From Clostridium homopropionicum DSM 5847 (lineage in GTDB: Bacteria > Bacillota > Clostridia > Clostridiales > Clostridiaceae), in NCBI RefSeq assembly GCF_001263795.1, contig NZ_LHUR01000027.1, positions 124,001-188,000 on the forward strand: a stretch of 64,000 nt of DNA, given 5' to 3'. A program made the position numbers and the translations under genes. Positions within the stretch are counted from its first letter, which is position 1, and every line of letters starts with the position of its first letter. This document shows, piece after piece, positions 9,401-18,141 of this stretch. A model generated the notes under the pieces. It was not told the origin of the DNA and did not search any database. It saw only the letters and a list, made by a program, of their open reading frames with translations.

Positions 9401-11804
9401 GGGGATTTTCTGTTATTTTTTCTATTATAGAATAAATTTTATCCACTTCTTCAAAGTCTGCTAAACTAAAAAGTACTAAATGATATTCATTATATATAGT
9501 TTGTATAAAGGATTGATTATTTTTAATAGTATCTGGTGCAATATCAAATATAAGCTCAAGATACTGTCTTGCAGTATCAAAAGCTGAGGTACACCTAGCA
9601 GCTTGTGCTGCATTAAAGAAAATATTAATTACTCTATTTACATCTTCTTCTCTTTTTATGCAATCTAATATTTTGGAATAGTGCTCTGCTGCTAAAAAAA
9701 GAGTTGAAGTATTATTTAAACCTTCTATAGTTTCATAATAATTTGCAATGCTCATATGAATAATTTTCTTATTTTCTTCTGATAAAGCAAAATATCCTGC
9801 CTGTTGAAATCTATCATGACAAAACAAAAATTCTACTTTTTCTGAGTTTAAACCATCCTTTCCTAGTACATAAATCATCTCATTAGCTATAGCTGGTTCT
9901 AAATCTTTACTTACATTTTTTAAGCTTTTCCCTGAAATTGCGGAAAGTATCTTTATATCAAATCTATTTCCAATACAGGCAGCCATGAAAATAAGTTCTT
10001 TTGTAGCCTCAGGGAGTGTTTTTATTTTTTCTATCAAAAGGTTTACAACATTATCTGAACTTTTGATATTTCTTATATCACTTTCATTCCAGCTCCATCT
10101 TTTTTCATATTCATTATAATATAGCAGCTTTTCTTTATTACAATATTTTAAAAATTCAATAATATAGAATGGATTTCCTATGGTCTTTTCATAAACTATA
10201 TTCGCTAGCCCATAAGTATCTTCCTCATTAAAATTAAATATATTAAATATCATTTCTGTAATATCAAAAATATTTAAGTTATCTAAATATAAATATTCTA
10301 TTTTACCATTATCCTTTTGAATTTTTTCAATTGTTCTAATTAGAGGATGGAATTTATCTACCTCATTTTCTCTGTAGGTGCAAACAAACATCAAGCCTTT
10401 AATACTATTATCAGAAAGAATCTTCTGAAAAAGTTCCAAAGAAGCTGCATCTATCCATTGAACATCATCTATAACCAATGCAATTGGACGTCTTTTTGAG
10501 GAGATTACTCTCAATAGCTTTTGAAGAGCAGCACTAAATTTAATCTGTATTTCTACAAGAAATCCTTCCTTCAATTTTGGTTGTGAACCTAAAATCAATT
10601 CTAATTTAGGAATTACATCTATAAGTAAAGCAGCATTTTTCCCGAGTGAATCTAATATTCTTTCTCTCCATTTTTTTACTGCAGCCTCTGAATCCGATAG
10701 GATATAAGTACAAAATTGATCAAGTGCATTAAATAAGGCTGAATAAGGAGTGTTTTTGTTATATTGATCGCACTTGCCAGAAAGAAAGATTCCATGGTTT
10801 TTAATTATAGGTTTATGAAGCTCATTTACTAATGCAGTTTTACCAATTCCAGAGTAACCTCCAATAAGAATTAACTCTACATTTCCTTTAGCTGCTCTTT
10901 CAAATATGTTAAGCAATTTTTTTATTTCTGCTTCTCTTCCATATATCTTTTTAGGTATTTCAAATTTATATGATAAGTCATTTTTCCCAAGTTCAAATTC
11001 TTCTATAATTCCCTTTTCTTCTAATTGATTTATACACTCTTGTAGATCAAGTTCAATACCTAAGGCACTTACATATCTATCTTCTGGCATTTTTTCCATG
11101 AGTTTTGATATAATTTTAGATACACTTGGAGGAATACTTGGATTAATTTCACTAATGGGCAAAGGAGTCTTCGCTATATGAAAATAAACTACATCCTCTG
11201 GTTCAAAAGAAGCAAAAGGAAGCTTTGAACAAGCTAATTCATATAAAGTAATTCCTAGAGAATAAAAATCTGTTCTATAATCTACTGGTCGATTCATCCT
11301 ACCGGTTTGCTCTGGTGAAATGTAAAATAAGTTATCATGAAATATGTTTGGATTTAGTGCTTCTGCAGTTTCAAAAGAAAATTCTGATGAATTTTCAAAG
11401 CCAAGTAATTTTATAATCTTCTTATCTTTATTATAAATAATGTTAAATGGATTAATATTCTTATGAATAATATGATTATTATGAATATATTTAATGCATT
11501 TTGTTATTTTTAATGCGATTTCAAGTAATTCTTTTAATTCAATGGGATTTTTCTTTATATATTGTGAAAGATAAATTCCTCCAATATCCTCTAGGGTAAC
11601 TGAGAGTCGATTTTGAAATTCTAAAAGCTCATATGCTTTTAAAACATATTCACTTTCAAGTTTTTTTACTAGATTGTATATACTTTCAATTTTTGATGTA
11701 TTTATTAAATTATCAAATTCTGTATTTAATGATTTAATTATAACATTTTGATTTTTTTTTACATCCAATGCCTTAAAAACTGTAGAGCATTGAGAATTAT
11801 ACAT
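6474..11804 (-). CDS. Kinase-like/AAA ATPase/TPR/GAF/histidine kinase fusion
   Basis: Giant cytoplasmic signalling protein (1776 residues from the ATG) of the 'trifunctional serine/threonine kinase, ATP-binding, sensor histidine kinase' type. Order: kinase-like domain (1-265), AAA ATPase (about 285-520; Walker A GGYSGIGKT with Lys322, Walker B at Asp446-447), helical TPR-like middle (about 650-1250), GAF (about 1290-1430), coiled coil, HisKA with phospho-His1525 (SHELRTP), HATPase_c (N-box near 1644-1648, DNGRGIP, GSGIGLS). The kinase keeps Lys24 and Asn121, but HRD reads HKN (114-116) and DFG reads GFE (135-137), so phosphotransfer looks lost. The ATG has a poor ribosome site, and kinase homology runs about 22 codons upstream to non-AUG codons near 11876 behind AAAGGAAG. 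No receiver or response regulator is adjacent. Confidence 0.9.
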   Translation of the reverse strand: MYNSQCSTVFKALDVKKNQNVIIKSLNTEFDNLINTSKIESIYNLVKKLESEYVLKAYELLEFQNRLSVTLEDIGGIYLSQYIKKNPIELKELLEIALKITKCIKYIHNNHIIHKNINPFNIIYNKDKKIIKLLGFENSSEFSFETAEALNPNIFHDNLFYISPEQTGRMNRPVDYRTDFYSLGITLYELACSKLPFASFEPEDVVYFHIAKTPLPISEINPSIPPSVSKIISKLMEKMPEDRYVSALGIELDLQECINQLEEKGIIEEFELGKNDLSYKFEIPKKIYGREAEIKKLLNIFERAAKGNVELILIGGYSGIGKTALVNELHKPIIKNHGIFLSGKCDQYNKNTPYSALFNALDQFCTYILSDSEAAVKKWRERILDSLGKNAALLIDVIPKLELILGSQPKLKEGFLVEIQIKFSAALQKLLRVISSKRRPIALVIDDVQWIDAASLELFQKILSDNSIKGLMFVCTYRENEVDKFHPLIRTIEKIQKDNGKIEYLYLDNLNIFDITEMIFNIFNFNEEDTYGLANIVYEKTIGNPFYIIEFLKYCNKEKLLYYNEYEKRWSWNESDIRNIKSSDNVVNLLIEKIKTLPEATKELIFMAACIGNRFDIKILSAISGKSLKNVSKDLEPAIANEMIYVLGKDGLNSEKVEFLFCHDRFQQAGYFALSEENKKIIHMSIANYYETIEGLNNTSTLFLAAEHYSKILDCIKREEDVNRVINIFFNAAQAARCTSAFDTARQYLELIFDIAPDTIKNNQSFIQTIYNEYHLVLFSLADFEEVDKIYSIIEKITENPLKLVNAACVQLVSLSNRSRYEEAFILGISILEKLGVSYPKDKLSDVVEKEIEKFYLYQYNGSIEKIKEKELLYGEKDNAIAKLLNRIIAAGLFFNPLSCFWAILVSANLMVEKGVTNWALEISSAITLALVPLRNDYYTGYKFSKEAISTLKKRGFNEELYRMYHVHSLVNCHWFEPLETGIYYAHKSYKGNLENGEFEFSCFSFFTSQVDILECCNSISEMQTEVEAAITFASKTGNLYSLESFVSFMQFVKALKGETICYGSFNDNTFNEEKHLNDINKNGVALAYYYIYRALSAVLFSDFKVAYILIKKAVPHLSHVGPFYIVALQRFIMAISICKVIEEVENLEEKQMMEKTLEEAQEWMYQRAKDAPFNFKHLYDIVCAEIKALEGKYDEAFKLYEKAIVEAEKNKRPYHYALICEIIGQKYLRLGINKTASFYIKEAYSRFLDWGAVGKAKWMKEKYTDILFFNTNSQYLSVGCNTLNCIDLKAIIKVSQTISREIERKKLLEKLMKIVMQNSGSTMGHILLKDKNSLVLLVSGRLNFSFEVIIEHRELNFDNKKTKAILPASIVNYVATTKEEVIIDNISRSQFAYDSYFESNSIKSVLCMPILQQNTLKGVLYLENDILSGAYTKNNIEVFKIIASQAAISIENAFLYNKLENKVKERTFQLEETIEKLKETNTALEKEIINRIATEKALKESERQISYTKEYDKIKMEFLANISHELRTPINVIFSALQMHEYKLKHCSYENAHKDCFKYGNTMKQNCYRLLRLINNLIDITKIDTGYFDLNEINIDIISLIEDITLSVADYVENKGLSLIFDTDVEEKVIACDPEKIERIILNLLSNAAKFTPKGGNIMVIIEDGVESIFIRVKDNGRGIPKEKLNSIFERFVQVDKSFTRDHEGSGIGLSLVKALVELHGGTISVNSTEGCGTEFIISIPCKLLNETHNEISCCEELTKSCIEKINIEFSDIYK

Positions 11805-12109
11805 TACTTCTATTATTTTATAATTTTCTTCTGTTTCTTTCCTTATTTTTCCTATTGGTGAATTATAACTCAGAATTATTCACTTCCTTTCTTTTTAATT
11901 AAAACAGACCGTTATGGGTTCCGGACAAGTTATTTATAAATATATTAAGCTTATTATAAACAATTTGTCTATATTATTCCACTTATGTATTTGTAATAAT
12001 AAAAATGTTTTATATTGAAATCATGTATTTATGTGTATTTAATAAAAAAATCTATTTTTTTCGGAAATATATTTTCATATCAAAGAAACAAATTGAAAGC
12101 TTTCTAGAA

Positions 12110-12165
12110 AAAAAACAATAAGGCAGTTAGGAAAATATATTTCGCTAGCTGCCTTATTGTTTTTT
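12110..12165. terminator. Terminator at the end of phaC
   Basis: AAAACAATAAGGCAG and CTGCCTTATTGTTTT pair, and the stem continues with TTAG/CTAG inside. It overlaps the phaC stop codon. Poly-A and poly-T flanks make it usable in both directions. The remaining bases up to about 11.9 kb hold no gene. Confidence 0.85.
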
Positions 12166-13240
12166 ATCTTTTACTTCTATCTAAAATCCAATTTGCTATT
12201 TTAGGTACAATTTCTTTTTGTGAACGAGAGCTTGCTACAATTCCAGCATGCCCTACAGGATAAGAAACCATTTCTTTATCCTTACTTCCTACTGCATCAT
12301 GTAATGGCTTTGTTGCAGATGGTGGAATTAAATTATCTTGCTCTCCAAAAATAATTAGTAATGGCATGGTTATATTCTTAAGATTAACATTTTTATTTCC
12401 TAACATAAATTCTCCCTTAATAAGCTTGTTATCTTGCCATAAATCCTTCATATATTTTCTATAGGCCTCACCAGCTTGTCCCGGACTATCAAAAATCCAT
12501 TTTTCCATACTTAAAAAATCTCCTAAAGATTTAGGATTATCTAAGTTAGATACTACTCCAATATATTTATCTACTAATAAAGAATATGGCTTTAAGGATA
12601 CAAAACACATATTTAAAAACCAACCTGGTACAATTCCATAGGCATCTACAAGACTGTCTATATTCATATCTTTTGACCATTTAAATAAAAGTCCATCATC
12701 AACGTTGAAATCTACTGGTGATGCAATAGTCACAAGGCTATTTACTTTTTCTGGATATAATGCTGCATAAATAGCACAGAATGTTCCTCCTTGGCATTTA
12801 GATAAAATATTTATTTTATCTAAATTATGCTTTATTCTTAAATAATCTATTGCATTTGCCAAATATCCTTCTATATAATCTTCAAAAGTTATATATCTAT
12901 CCTCTGCTGTAGGATATCCCCAATCAATAATATAAAGATCTAGTCCTTGATCTAATAATTTCCCTATAAAACTTTTATCTTGCTGTATATCCATAATATA
13001 AGGTCTATTCATTAAGGCATATACCATTAAAGTTGGAATAGTTGCTTTATTCTTAGTCTTTGGAATATAGTGATATAATTTCATTTTATCTTCTTGATAT
13101 ACTAATTCCTTTGGTGTTTTATCATAGTCTTCATAGTCAATATTCATCAAAACATCCATTCCGTTTAATATCTTTTGTTGATCTTTTAATTGTTTATACA
13201 TATATTCTGTAAACATATTTGTTTTAGAAACATTATACAA
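12164..13240 (-). CDS. phaC: Class III poly(3-hydroxyalkanoate) synthase subunit PhaC
   Basis: Alpha/beta-hydrolase that polymerises hydroxyacyl-CoA into polyester granules together with PhaE. The lipase-like box is SKCQGG with the nucleophile at Cys149. The other catalytic residues fall at Asp302 (GEQDNLIPP) and His331 (VGHAG), the same numbers as in the well-studied Allochromatium vinosum enzyme. Length (358) is typical for class III and far shorter than class I. The start is TTG at 13240 with GAGGTG seven bases upstream. phaE lies 40 bases upstream in the same operon. No phaA, phaB or phasin gene is present here, so the monomer supply must come from elsewhere. Confidence 0.92.
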   Translation of the reverse strand: MYNVSKTNMFTEYMYKQLKDQQKILNGMDVLMNIDYEDYDKTPKELVYQEDKMKLYHYIPKTKNKATIPTLMVYALMNRPYIMDIQQDKSFIGKLLDQGLDLYIIDWGYPTAEDRYITFEDYIEGYLANAIDYLRIKHNLDKINILSKCQGGTFCAIYAALYPEKVNSLVTIASPVDFNVDDGLLFKWSKDMNIDSLVDAYGIVPGWFLNMCFVSLKPYSLLVDKYIGVVSNLDNPKSLGDFLSMEKWIFDSPGQAGEAYRKYMKDLWQDNKLIKGEFMLGNKNVNLKNITMPLLIIFGEQDNLIPPSATKPLHDAVGSKDKEMVSYPVGHAGIVASSRSQKEIVPKIANWILDRSKR

Positions 13241-13280
13241 GCCAACTCACCTCTTTATTTTTATCATACGAATTTATACA

Positions 13281-14387
13281 TTATTTCGTATTACTACCAG
13301 TATTTGATTTATCTTTAATTTTTGTTCCATTTTTTTGTTCATTTATTTGAACTTTAACCTCATCTATTTCTTTCATCATGTTTTTCATTTCTTTTCTCAT
13401 ATCATATACAGTTTTATATACGCTGTCCATTTCTGTTTTTTTAGGTACTGGCATAAAAGAAAGATATTCTTCCCACAACTTATCTGCCTCTATTTTAAAA
13501 TTTGTCATTGCATCTAGTATATGTCCTACTAATTTGCTAAACTCATCTGAAAAGAATAATTTGCTAAAAGCCGTATTTATTTTTTCAGTAGAATACTTAT
13601 AAAATTCCTCAAAAGTTTTTGGTTCTATCCCTTCTTTATACATTTGCATATAATCTTGAAGAATTTTTTCCATAGTTTCTTGTGTCAATTTATAAATATT
13701 TGCTGAAAATTCATTAACAAGTACACTATAACGAACAAATTTATCAAAGCTCTCGAATTGTTTTTCTAAAAATTCTCTATCAATTCCCATCATTGGCGTA
13801 TTAATAAGCTTACTAAAAGACTTATCATAGTTTTCTTTCCATAATTTTAGATAATCTAAATATGCAGATGGATCATTTAAAAATCCTTTAAAAAAAGTAT
13901 CATTTAATTCTTGCTCACTGCTTATCCATGGTTCCCAAAATTTATTTATAGCAATTTTATAAGATTCCATTACTGCTATAGATTCTTCGAATATTTTTCT
14001 CATTGGTTCTGGAATATATGGTATATAATTTTTTTTCATATATTCTACACATTGTGATGTCCATTCTTCATAAGCTTTTTTCATAGATGCTTCTGTTGGA
14101 ACTGAATCTTCTTTAATCTTTTGCCAAACCTTATAAAATTCTTCATATATATCATTGCTTTGTTTAATCTTATTAAATACTTCGTAGGGATTTCCTGTAT
14201 AACATGTAAATAATTTATTATTTAACTCCATTAAATCCTTATAATAATTCATTGGGTTATAATTGCTCTGACCTTTTTTGTTATCTTTTACCTCCTGCCC
14301 TGTAAAATTAAACGTCTTTTGCCATACTTCAAACATATTTTTTTGTGCATCGAAAAATTCATTAAACATATTAAAATTACTCTTCAT
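13281..14387 (-). CDS. phaE: Class III PHA synthase subunit PhaE
   Basis: Partner subunit required for PhaC activity. The protein is helical and aromatic-rich, starting MKSNFNMFNEFFDAQKNMF. It contains the PhaE-like stretch around FWEPWISSEQELNDTFFKGF and a C-terminal coiled coil (about residues 310-355) with a charged tail. I start it at the ATG at 14387 (368 residues), which is preceded by AGAAGGAG, rather than at an in-frame ATG 78 bases upstream whose extra residues do not resemble the family. Position directly ahead of phaC gives the classic phaEC order and supports the call more than sequence alone, since PhaE is poorly conserved. Confidence 0.85.
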   Translation of the reverse strand: MKSNFNMFNEFFDAQKNMFEVWQKTFNFTGQEVKDNKKGQSNYNPMNYYKDLMELNNKLFTCYTGNPYEVFNKIKQSNDIYEEFYKVWQKIKEDSVPTEASMKKAYEEWTSQCVEYMKKNYIPYIPEPMRKIFEESIAVMESYKIAINKFWEPWISSEQELNDTFFKGFLNDPSAYLDYLKLWKENYDKSFSKLINTPMMGIDREFLEKQFESFDKFVRYSVLVNEFSANIYKLTQETMEKILQDYMQMYKEGIEPKTFEEFYKYSTEKINTAFSKLFFSDEFSKLVGHILDAMTNFKIEADKLWEEYLSFMPVPKKTEMDSVYKTVYDMRKEMKNMMKEIDEVKVQINEQKNGTKIKDKSNTGSNTK

Positions 14388-14719
14388 AATGCTTCCACTT
14401 CTCCTTCTAAATCTATTTATAATATTAACATCTATAATAATTCTTAAAACACTATTATATTCCATATTTTCATGTAATTTTGAACTATAGTAAATTTAAG
14501 GTAATTATAGAAGCTAGTATATATTTTATCATCATTCATTTATTCTTCCTAATCTCAAAATCCCATTTATTGTAAATTATATTCATAAATCACCATTTAT
14601 ATACTTATTAGTACCTTTTACTATAAATGTTACTGTATCATAGAGATACATTTTTATAGAAAAAATGAGACACTAATAAAAAATGATGATCTCTCTTATG
14701 AGACTTTTTATAAATATCA

Positions 14720-14765
14720 GAAAAATAAAAAGCGCCGACTAGATGAATATAACACCTAATCAGCG
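14720..14765 (-). terminator. Terminator after the cyclopropane synthase gene
   Basis: On the minus strand CGCTGATTAG pairs with CTAGTCGGCG (two G-U pairs) around a 13-base loop, followed by CTTTTTATTTTT. It lies about 190 bases beyond the cfa stop. The rest of the 14.4-14.95 kb gap shows no gene. Confidence 0.75.
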
Positions 14766-14953
14766 GTAGATTAATTGGGAAAATATTTAAATTCATATTT
14801 TTTAATTGTGAAAAGTATAATCAGATAAATCCCTTTGTTTTGGACAAAACCTAATAATTATTTGGTTTTTCTTATGTTTTCACCTTTGTCTTATTATTAG
14901 TAATGTTTTCTCCAAAATAAAGATTGAGCAATATTTAGATTTTCAAAGAATAA

Positions 14954-16135
14954 TTATTTATATAAATAATCTCTAGTCATTGGTAAATCATTATTAACAC
15001 CTTTAGTAAAAACAATTTGATGAAGATCAATTACTCCGTTATTAAAACTTGCAGCACAACTACAAAGGTATAATTCCCACATTCTAATAAACTTATCATC
15101 AAATTTTTCTCTTATTTTATCTAAATTATTTTGGAAATTTTCATTCCAACACAACAGAGTTTTTTTGTAATGTCTACGAAGGCTTTCAACATCAACTGTA
15201 TAATATCCATATTCACTACATATATTTATCATTTCTCTCAAGCTTGGTATCACTCCGCCAGGGAAAATATATTTTTTGATCCAAGGATCACCAGCACTTT
15301 CCTTTAATCCACTTATGTAATGTAGAAGTAATATCCCACTTTGCTTTAAAACAGAGTTTACATTTTTGATGAAAAGTTCGTAATGTTCACGACCTACATG
15401 TTCAAGCATTCCTATGCTTACAATTCTATCAAATCTACGATCTAATTTATGTAATTCTCTATAATCCATTAATTTTACTTCTAGATAATTTTCTAAGTTT
15501 TCTTCTTTTATACGTTGTTGAAATTTTTTAGCCTGTTCTTCACTTAATGTTATGCCAGCACCATGAATTTTATATTTTTTTGCTGCCTCGATTAAGAGAA
15601 AACCCCAACCACATCCAATATCCAGTAATGTCATACCCTCTTCTAGGTTCAATTTTGAAAGAATTAAATGAACTTTGTTGACTTGAGCATCATATAAAGT
15701 ATCATTCTCATTCTTAAAATAACCACAAGAATAACACATGGTTTTATCAAGCCAAAGACTATAAAAATCATTTCCTATGTCATAATGATATTGCACTTCT
15801 TTCTTCTGAGCTTTTGCTGAAACAGATGGATGAATTAGATTCTTTAAAATTTTATGATCAATAGTAAATTTATTCATTTGTCCCATAAAGAAATTAAGAG
15901 TTGTGTAGAGATCGCCTTTTTCTTCTAAGTCCCCACGCATATATGCTTCACCTAGAGCAAGAGAAGTACTAGTTAAAAGATCGGATTTGGGAATAGAACC
16001 ATTAATCATAATTTCAAATTTTGGTTCTCCTTCCCCAATAACAAAACTGTCACCATCATTAAATCTAACCAAAAAAGGATTTTCATCAAATTTGCTTAGA
16101 TATTTTTTGAAAAATTTTCGTTCTACAATGTTCAA
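14954..16135 (-). CDS. cfa: Cyclopropane-fatty-acyl-phospholipid synthase
   Basis: SAM-dependent enzyme that adds a methylene bridge to unsaturated acyl chains of membrane phospholipids. An N-terminal lipid-binding region (about 1-95) is followed by the methyltransferase core: YHYDIGNDFYSLWLD, CYSCGYF, SAM motif LLDIGCGWGFLL, and GMLEHVG. All of these are standard Cfa landmarks. Length is normal at about 393. The frame also allows a GTG start nine bases upstream, but AGGGGTG sits across it; a TTG at 16135 is six bases from that ribosome site and is preferred. It is a single gene with its own terminator. Its neighbours, PHA synthase and regulators, suggest stationary-phase or stress roles (inference). 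Confidence 0.92.
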   Translation of the reverse strand: MNIVERKFFKKYLSKFDENPFLVRFNDGDSFVIGEGEPKFEIMINGSIPKSDLLTSTSLALGEAYMRGDLEEKGDLYTTLNFFMGQMNKFTIDHKILKNLIHPSVSAKAQKKEVQYHYDIGNDFYSLWLDKTMCYSCGYFKNENDTLYDAQVNKVHLILSKLNLEEGMTLLDIGCGWGFLLIEAAKKYKIHGAGITLSEEQAKKFQQRIKEENLENYLEVKLMDYRELHKLDRRFDRIVSIGMLEHVGREHYELFIKNVNSVLKQSGILLLHYISGLKESAGDPWIKKYIFPGGVIPSLREMINICSEYGYYTVDVESLRRHYKKTLLCWNENFQNNLDKIREKFDDKFIRMWELYLCSCAASFNNGVIDLHQIVFTKGVNNDLPMTRDYLYK

Positions 16136-16320
16136 AACAATCACCCCTATCGATATTTATTAATGTAGTTTAATTTACTGTTATAACCAGTATACTACTC
16201 TAAAAATGAAATTCAAGTTTTCATGATTTGAGTGATTTGTTTATAAACATAAATCTAGTATAAATATGATATCTTCATTTATCTTGTCTGTTTATAGAAC
16301 AATAATATCTTTATGAAAAT

Positions 16321-16701
16321 CTACTCCTCCTTTAAGTTGACATCACTACTAATTTGACAACATTTTTGTTCATGACATCTCCTGCATCCAAATAAAGATG
16401 AATTTTCTTCACAAAGCTTATAATCTCCGCCTTCGATTTTCAATAAATACCCATTTACTAATGATTTTGCTATCTTTAAACGGGCTTCATTATATATCCT
16501 TTGAACAGTTGTACGTGCTACATTCATCTTTTCAGCACATTCTTCTTGGGTCATTCCTTCTAAATCCATTAGTCTAATAGCTTCATATTCATCAACCGTC
16601 ATTACAATTATTTCATTTTCTATCATAGTTTTATCTATTGGTCCGAATAAATTACTTTTAGGCAAACAACATACTTTTCTACATTTCCTTGGCCTTGGCA
16701 T
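16321..16701 (-). CDS. DUF134 helix-turn-helix regulator
   Basis: Small DNA-binding protein of the DUF134 family (126 residues). It opens with [14 protein letters not shown], carries a sigma-region-4-like helix-turn-helix ([24 protein letters not shown], described by its ends), and ends with a cysteine-rich tail ([12 protein letters not shown]) that could bind metal or an iron-sulfur cluster. It is divergent from a NifX-like gene, the usual genomic partner of DUF134. A large palindrome containing promoters for both genes lies between them, so self- and co-regulation is the simplest reading. Confidence 0.88.
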   Translation of the reverse strand: MPRPRKCRKVCCLPKSNLFGPIDKTMIENEIIVMTVDEYEAIRLMDLEGMTQEECAEKMNVARTTVQRIYNEARLKIAKSLVNGYLLKIEGGDYKLCEENSSLFGCRRCHEQKCCQISSDVNLKEE

Positions 16702-16725
16702 ATTTTATCCCCCATCGCTAAACAT

Positions 16726-16781
16726 TATTGACATATGTTCTTTATAAGATTATTATAATATATAAAGGGCATATGTCAATA
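16726..16781. promoter_or_regulatory. Symmetric divergent promoter and operator
   Basis: TATTGACATATG (16726-16737) is matched by CATATGTCAATA (16770-16781), with CTTTATA/TATAAAG inside. Each outer arm supplies a TTGACA -35 box pointing inwards, and TATTAT/TATAAT -10 boxes overlap in the centre. One dyad thus contains the promoters of both the DUF134 and NifX-like genes. Confidence 0.7.
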
Positions 16782-16829
16782 ACTCGTATGCTATATAATA
16801 ATTAATATATTTTATTGGAGGTTACTATT

Positions 16830-17195
16830 ATGAAAATCGCATTACCATCACGTAATAATCATATTGATGATCACTTTGGACATTGTGAATATTTCACTGT
16901 ATTTACAGTTGATACAGAAACTAAGGAAATAATAGCTTCTGAAACTGTTTCATCACCAGCTGGCTGTGGGTGTAAATCAAATATTGCAACAATTCTTTCT
17001 GATATGGGTGTTAAAGTAATGCTCGCAGGTAATATGGGTGAAGGTGCAGTAAGGGTACTAAACAACTCAGGAATAGAAGTATTTCGTGGCTGTTCTGGAG
17101 ATGTGAAGAATATAGCTTTAAAATGGCTTGAAGGTTCTCTTGTAGACTCAGGTGATTTTTGCCATGCTCATGAACATGGATGTCATAATGAATAA
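16830..17195 (+). CDS. NifX/NifB-type iron-molybdenum cofactor-binding domain protein
   Basis: Stand-alone dinitrogenase iron-molybdenum cofactor biosynthesis domain, about 121 residues. The family features are the MKIALPS start, DDHFGHCEYF, a GCGCKSN cysteine cluster, a Rossmann-like core, and a His/Cys-rich tail (FCHAHEHGCHNE) suited to metal binding. An upstream TTG in frame is ignored because GGAGG lies eight bases before the ATG at 16830. No nif genes are nearby. Such free-standing copies are common in clostridia, and their true cargo is unknown. It is divergently paired with DUF134. Confidence 0.88.
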   Translation: MKIALPSRNNHIDDHFGHCEYFTVFTVDTETKEIIASETVSSPAGCGCKSNIATILSDMGVKVMLAGNMGEGAVRVLNNSGIEVFRGCSGDVKNIALKWLEGSLVDSGDFCHAHEHGCHNE

Positions 17196-17223
17196 AGCCG
17201 TGCATTGCATGGCTTTATTCATT
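17187..17223. terminator. Terminator overlapping the NifX-like stop codon
   Basis: AATAAAGCC and GGCTTTATT arms around GTGCATTGCAT. Nearly the same 37 bases, inverted and with one difference, end adhE at 30115-30151. Confidence 0.9.
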
Positions 17224-17260
17224 CCTATTTACTAAGCTGAAATTTTAAAATTAATCAATT

Positions 17261-17620
17261 TTAAGTTGTTAGCCAATTTTCAGCATCAGCAGTGTTTTTA
17301 AACACTCTGAAGTCATTTCCTTTATTGGCTTCAGTAATCATTTCCCTAAACCTGCCACTTATTTTTTCTTCATTTGTGATAATTAGTGCAGCTTTAATAT
17401 TATAATTTACAAACTTTTGCAGCACTGTCCCTGCTAGCCCTGTTCTAAGATTAAAAAAGTCTTCAGAAAGTGCTTTTTCTTGGATAATCAATAAACGAGC
17501 ATTATTTTCAATGCAAGCTGCAATAAGATCCACAGCATCTCTTTCTGTACTAAGCTGCTTTTTATCATTAGAGTGTTCAATATACCTATTGTCATTCTTC
17601 TCAATCAAGTTATAATTCAT
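17261..17620 (-). CDS. DUF4180 domain protein
   Basis: Protein of 119 residues with the DUF4180 pattern: an acidic DAVDLIAAC segment, LSEDFFNLRTGLAGTVLQKF, then NYNIKAALII and a C-terminal RVFKNTADAENWL. The fold and role are not established. It follows the helix-turn-helix gene by 32 bases on the same strand, and the two are probably cotranscribed, with that regulator possibly controlling it. Confidence 0.85.
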   Translation of the reverse strand: MNYNLIEKNDNRYIEHSNDKKQLSTERDAVDLIAACIENNARLLIIQEKALSEDFFNLRTGLAGTVLQKFVNYNIKAALIITNEEKISGRFREMITEANKGNDFRVFKNTADAENWLTT

Positions 17621-17652
17621 TTCTTTCTCCCTCTTTATTTTATAATTAACTA

Positions 17653-18141
17653 TTAATTAGTTGGTTCTGTTAAAATAGAAATTGTATCCAGCATTACTAC
17701 CATAAACGCTATAGGACCCCATAAAATTATTCTTAGCCTGTTTTCTTTTTCATAATATTTCATGTTTATTGTTGAGTCACTTAAACTTGGATCTTTAGAA
17801 TTCATAACAGCTATGAGAGTATTAGATATTCTCATATACTGCTTGGTGTCAATTTCATTAATTTCTACCACGGTAGAAATGCTAACTTTTGGCCTTATAA
17901 TTTCAGAATTTATTTCATTTGTTGAAAACTCAATTTCCTCATCTACTTTTATTTCTTTATTATTGTTGTTTTCATTAATACTCTTTCCCATAAAGAAATT
18001 TAAATCTCGTTCTGATATTCTCCACTGCTTTCCAACCTTTGTTGCCTTGAGCTTTCCATCTGATATAAATTTTCTTATAGTTTTATGGTGCATATCCAAT
18101 AACTCTGCAACTTGATCAATAGTATAAAACTTCTCTTCCAT
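17653..18141 (-). CDS. Excisionase-type helix-turn-helix protein
   Basis: The N-terminal 50 residues form a MerR/excisionase-family DNA-binding motif (YTIDQVAELLDMHHKTIRKF, then GKLKATKVGKQWRISERDL). The remaining 110 residues have no family I recognise and end in hydrophobic strands (RIILWGPIAFMVVMLD). Length 162. It lies immediately upstream of the DUF4180 gene in an apparent two-gene operon. The likely role is transcription control of that operon in response to something sensed by the C-terminal part. Confidence 0.8.
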   Translation of the reverse strand: MEEKFYTIDQVAELLDMHHKTIRKFISDGKLKATKVGKQWRISERDLNFFMGKSINENNNNKEIKVDEEIEFSTNEINSEIIRPKVSISTVVEINEIDTKQYMRISNTLIAVMNSKDPSLSDSTINMKYYEKENRLRIILWGPIAFMVVMLDTISILTEPTN

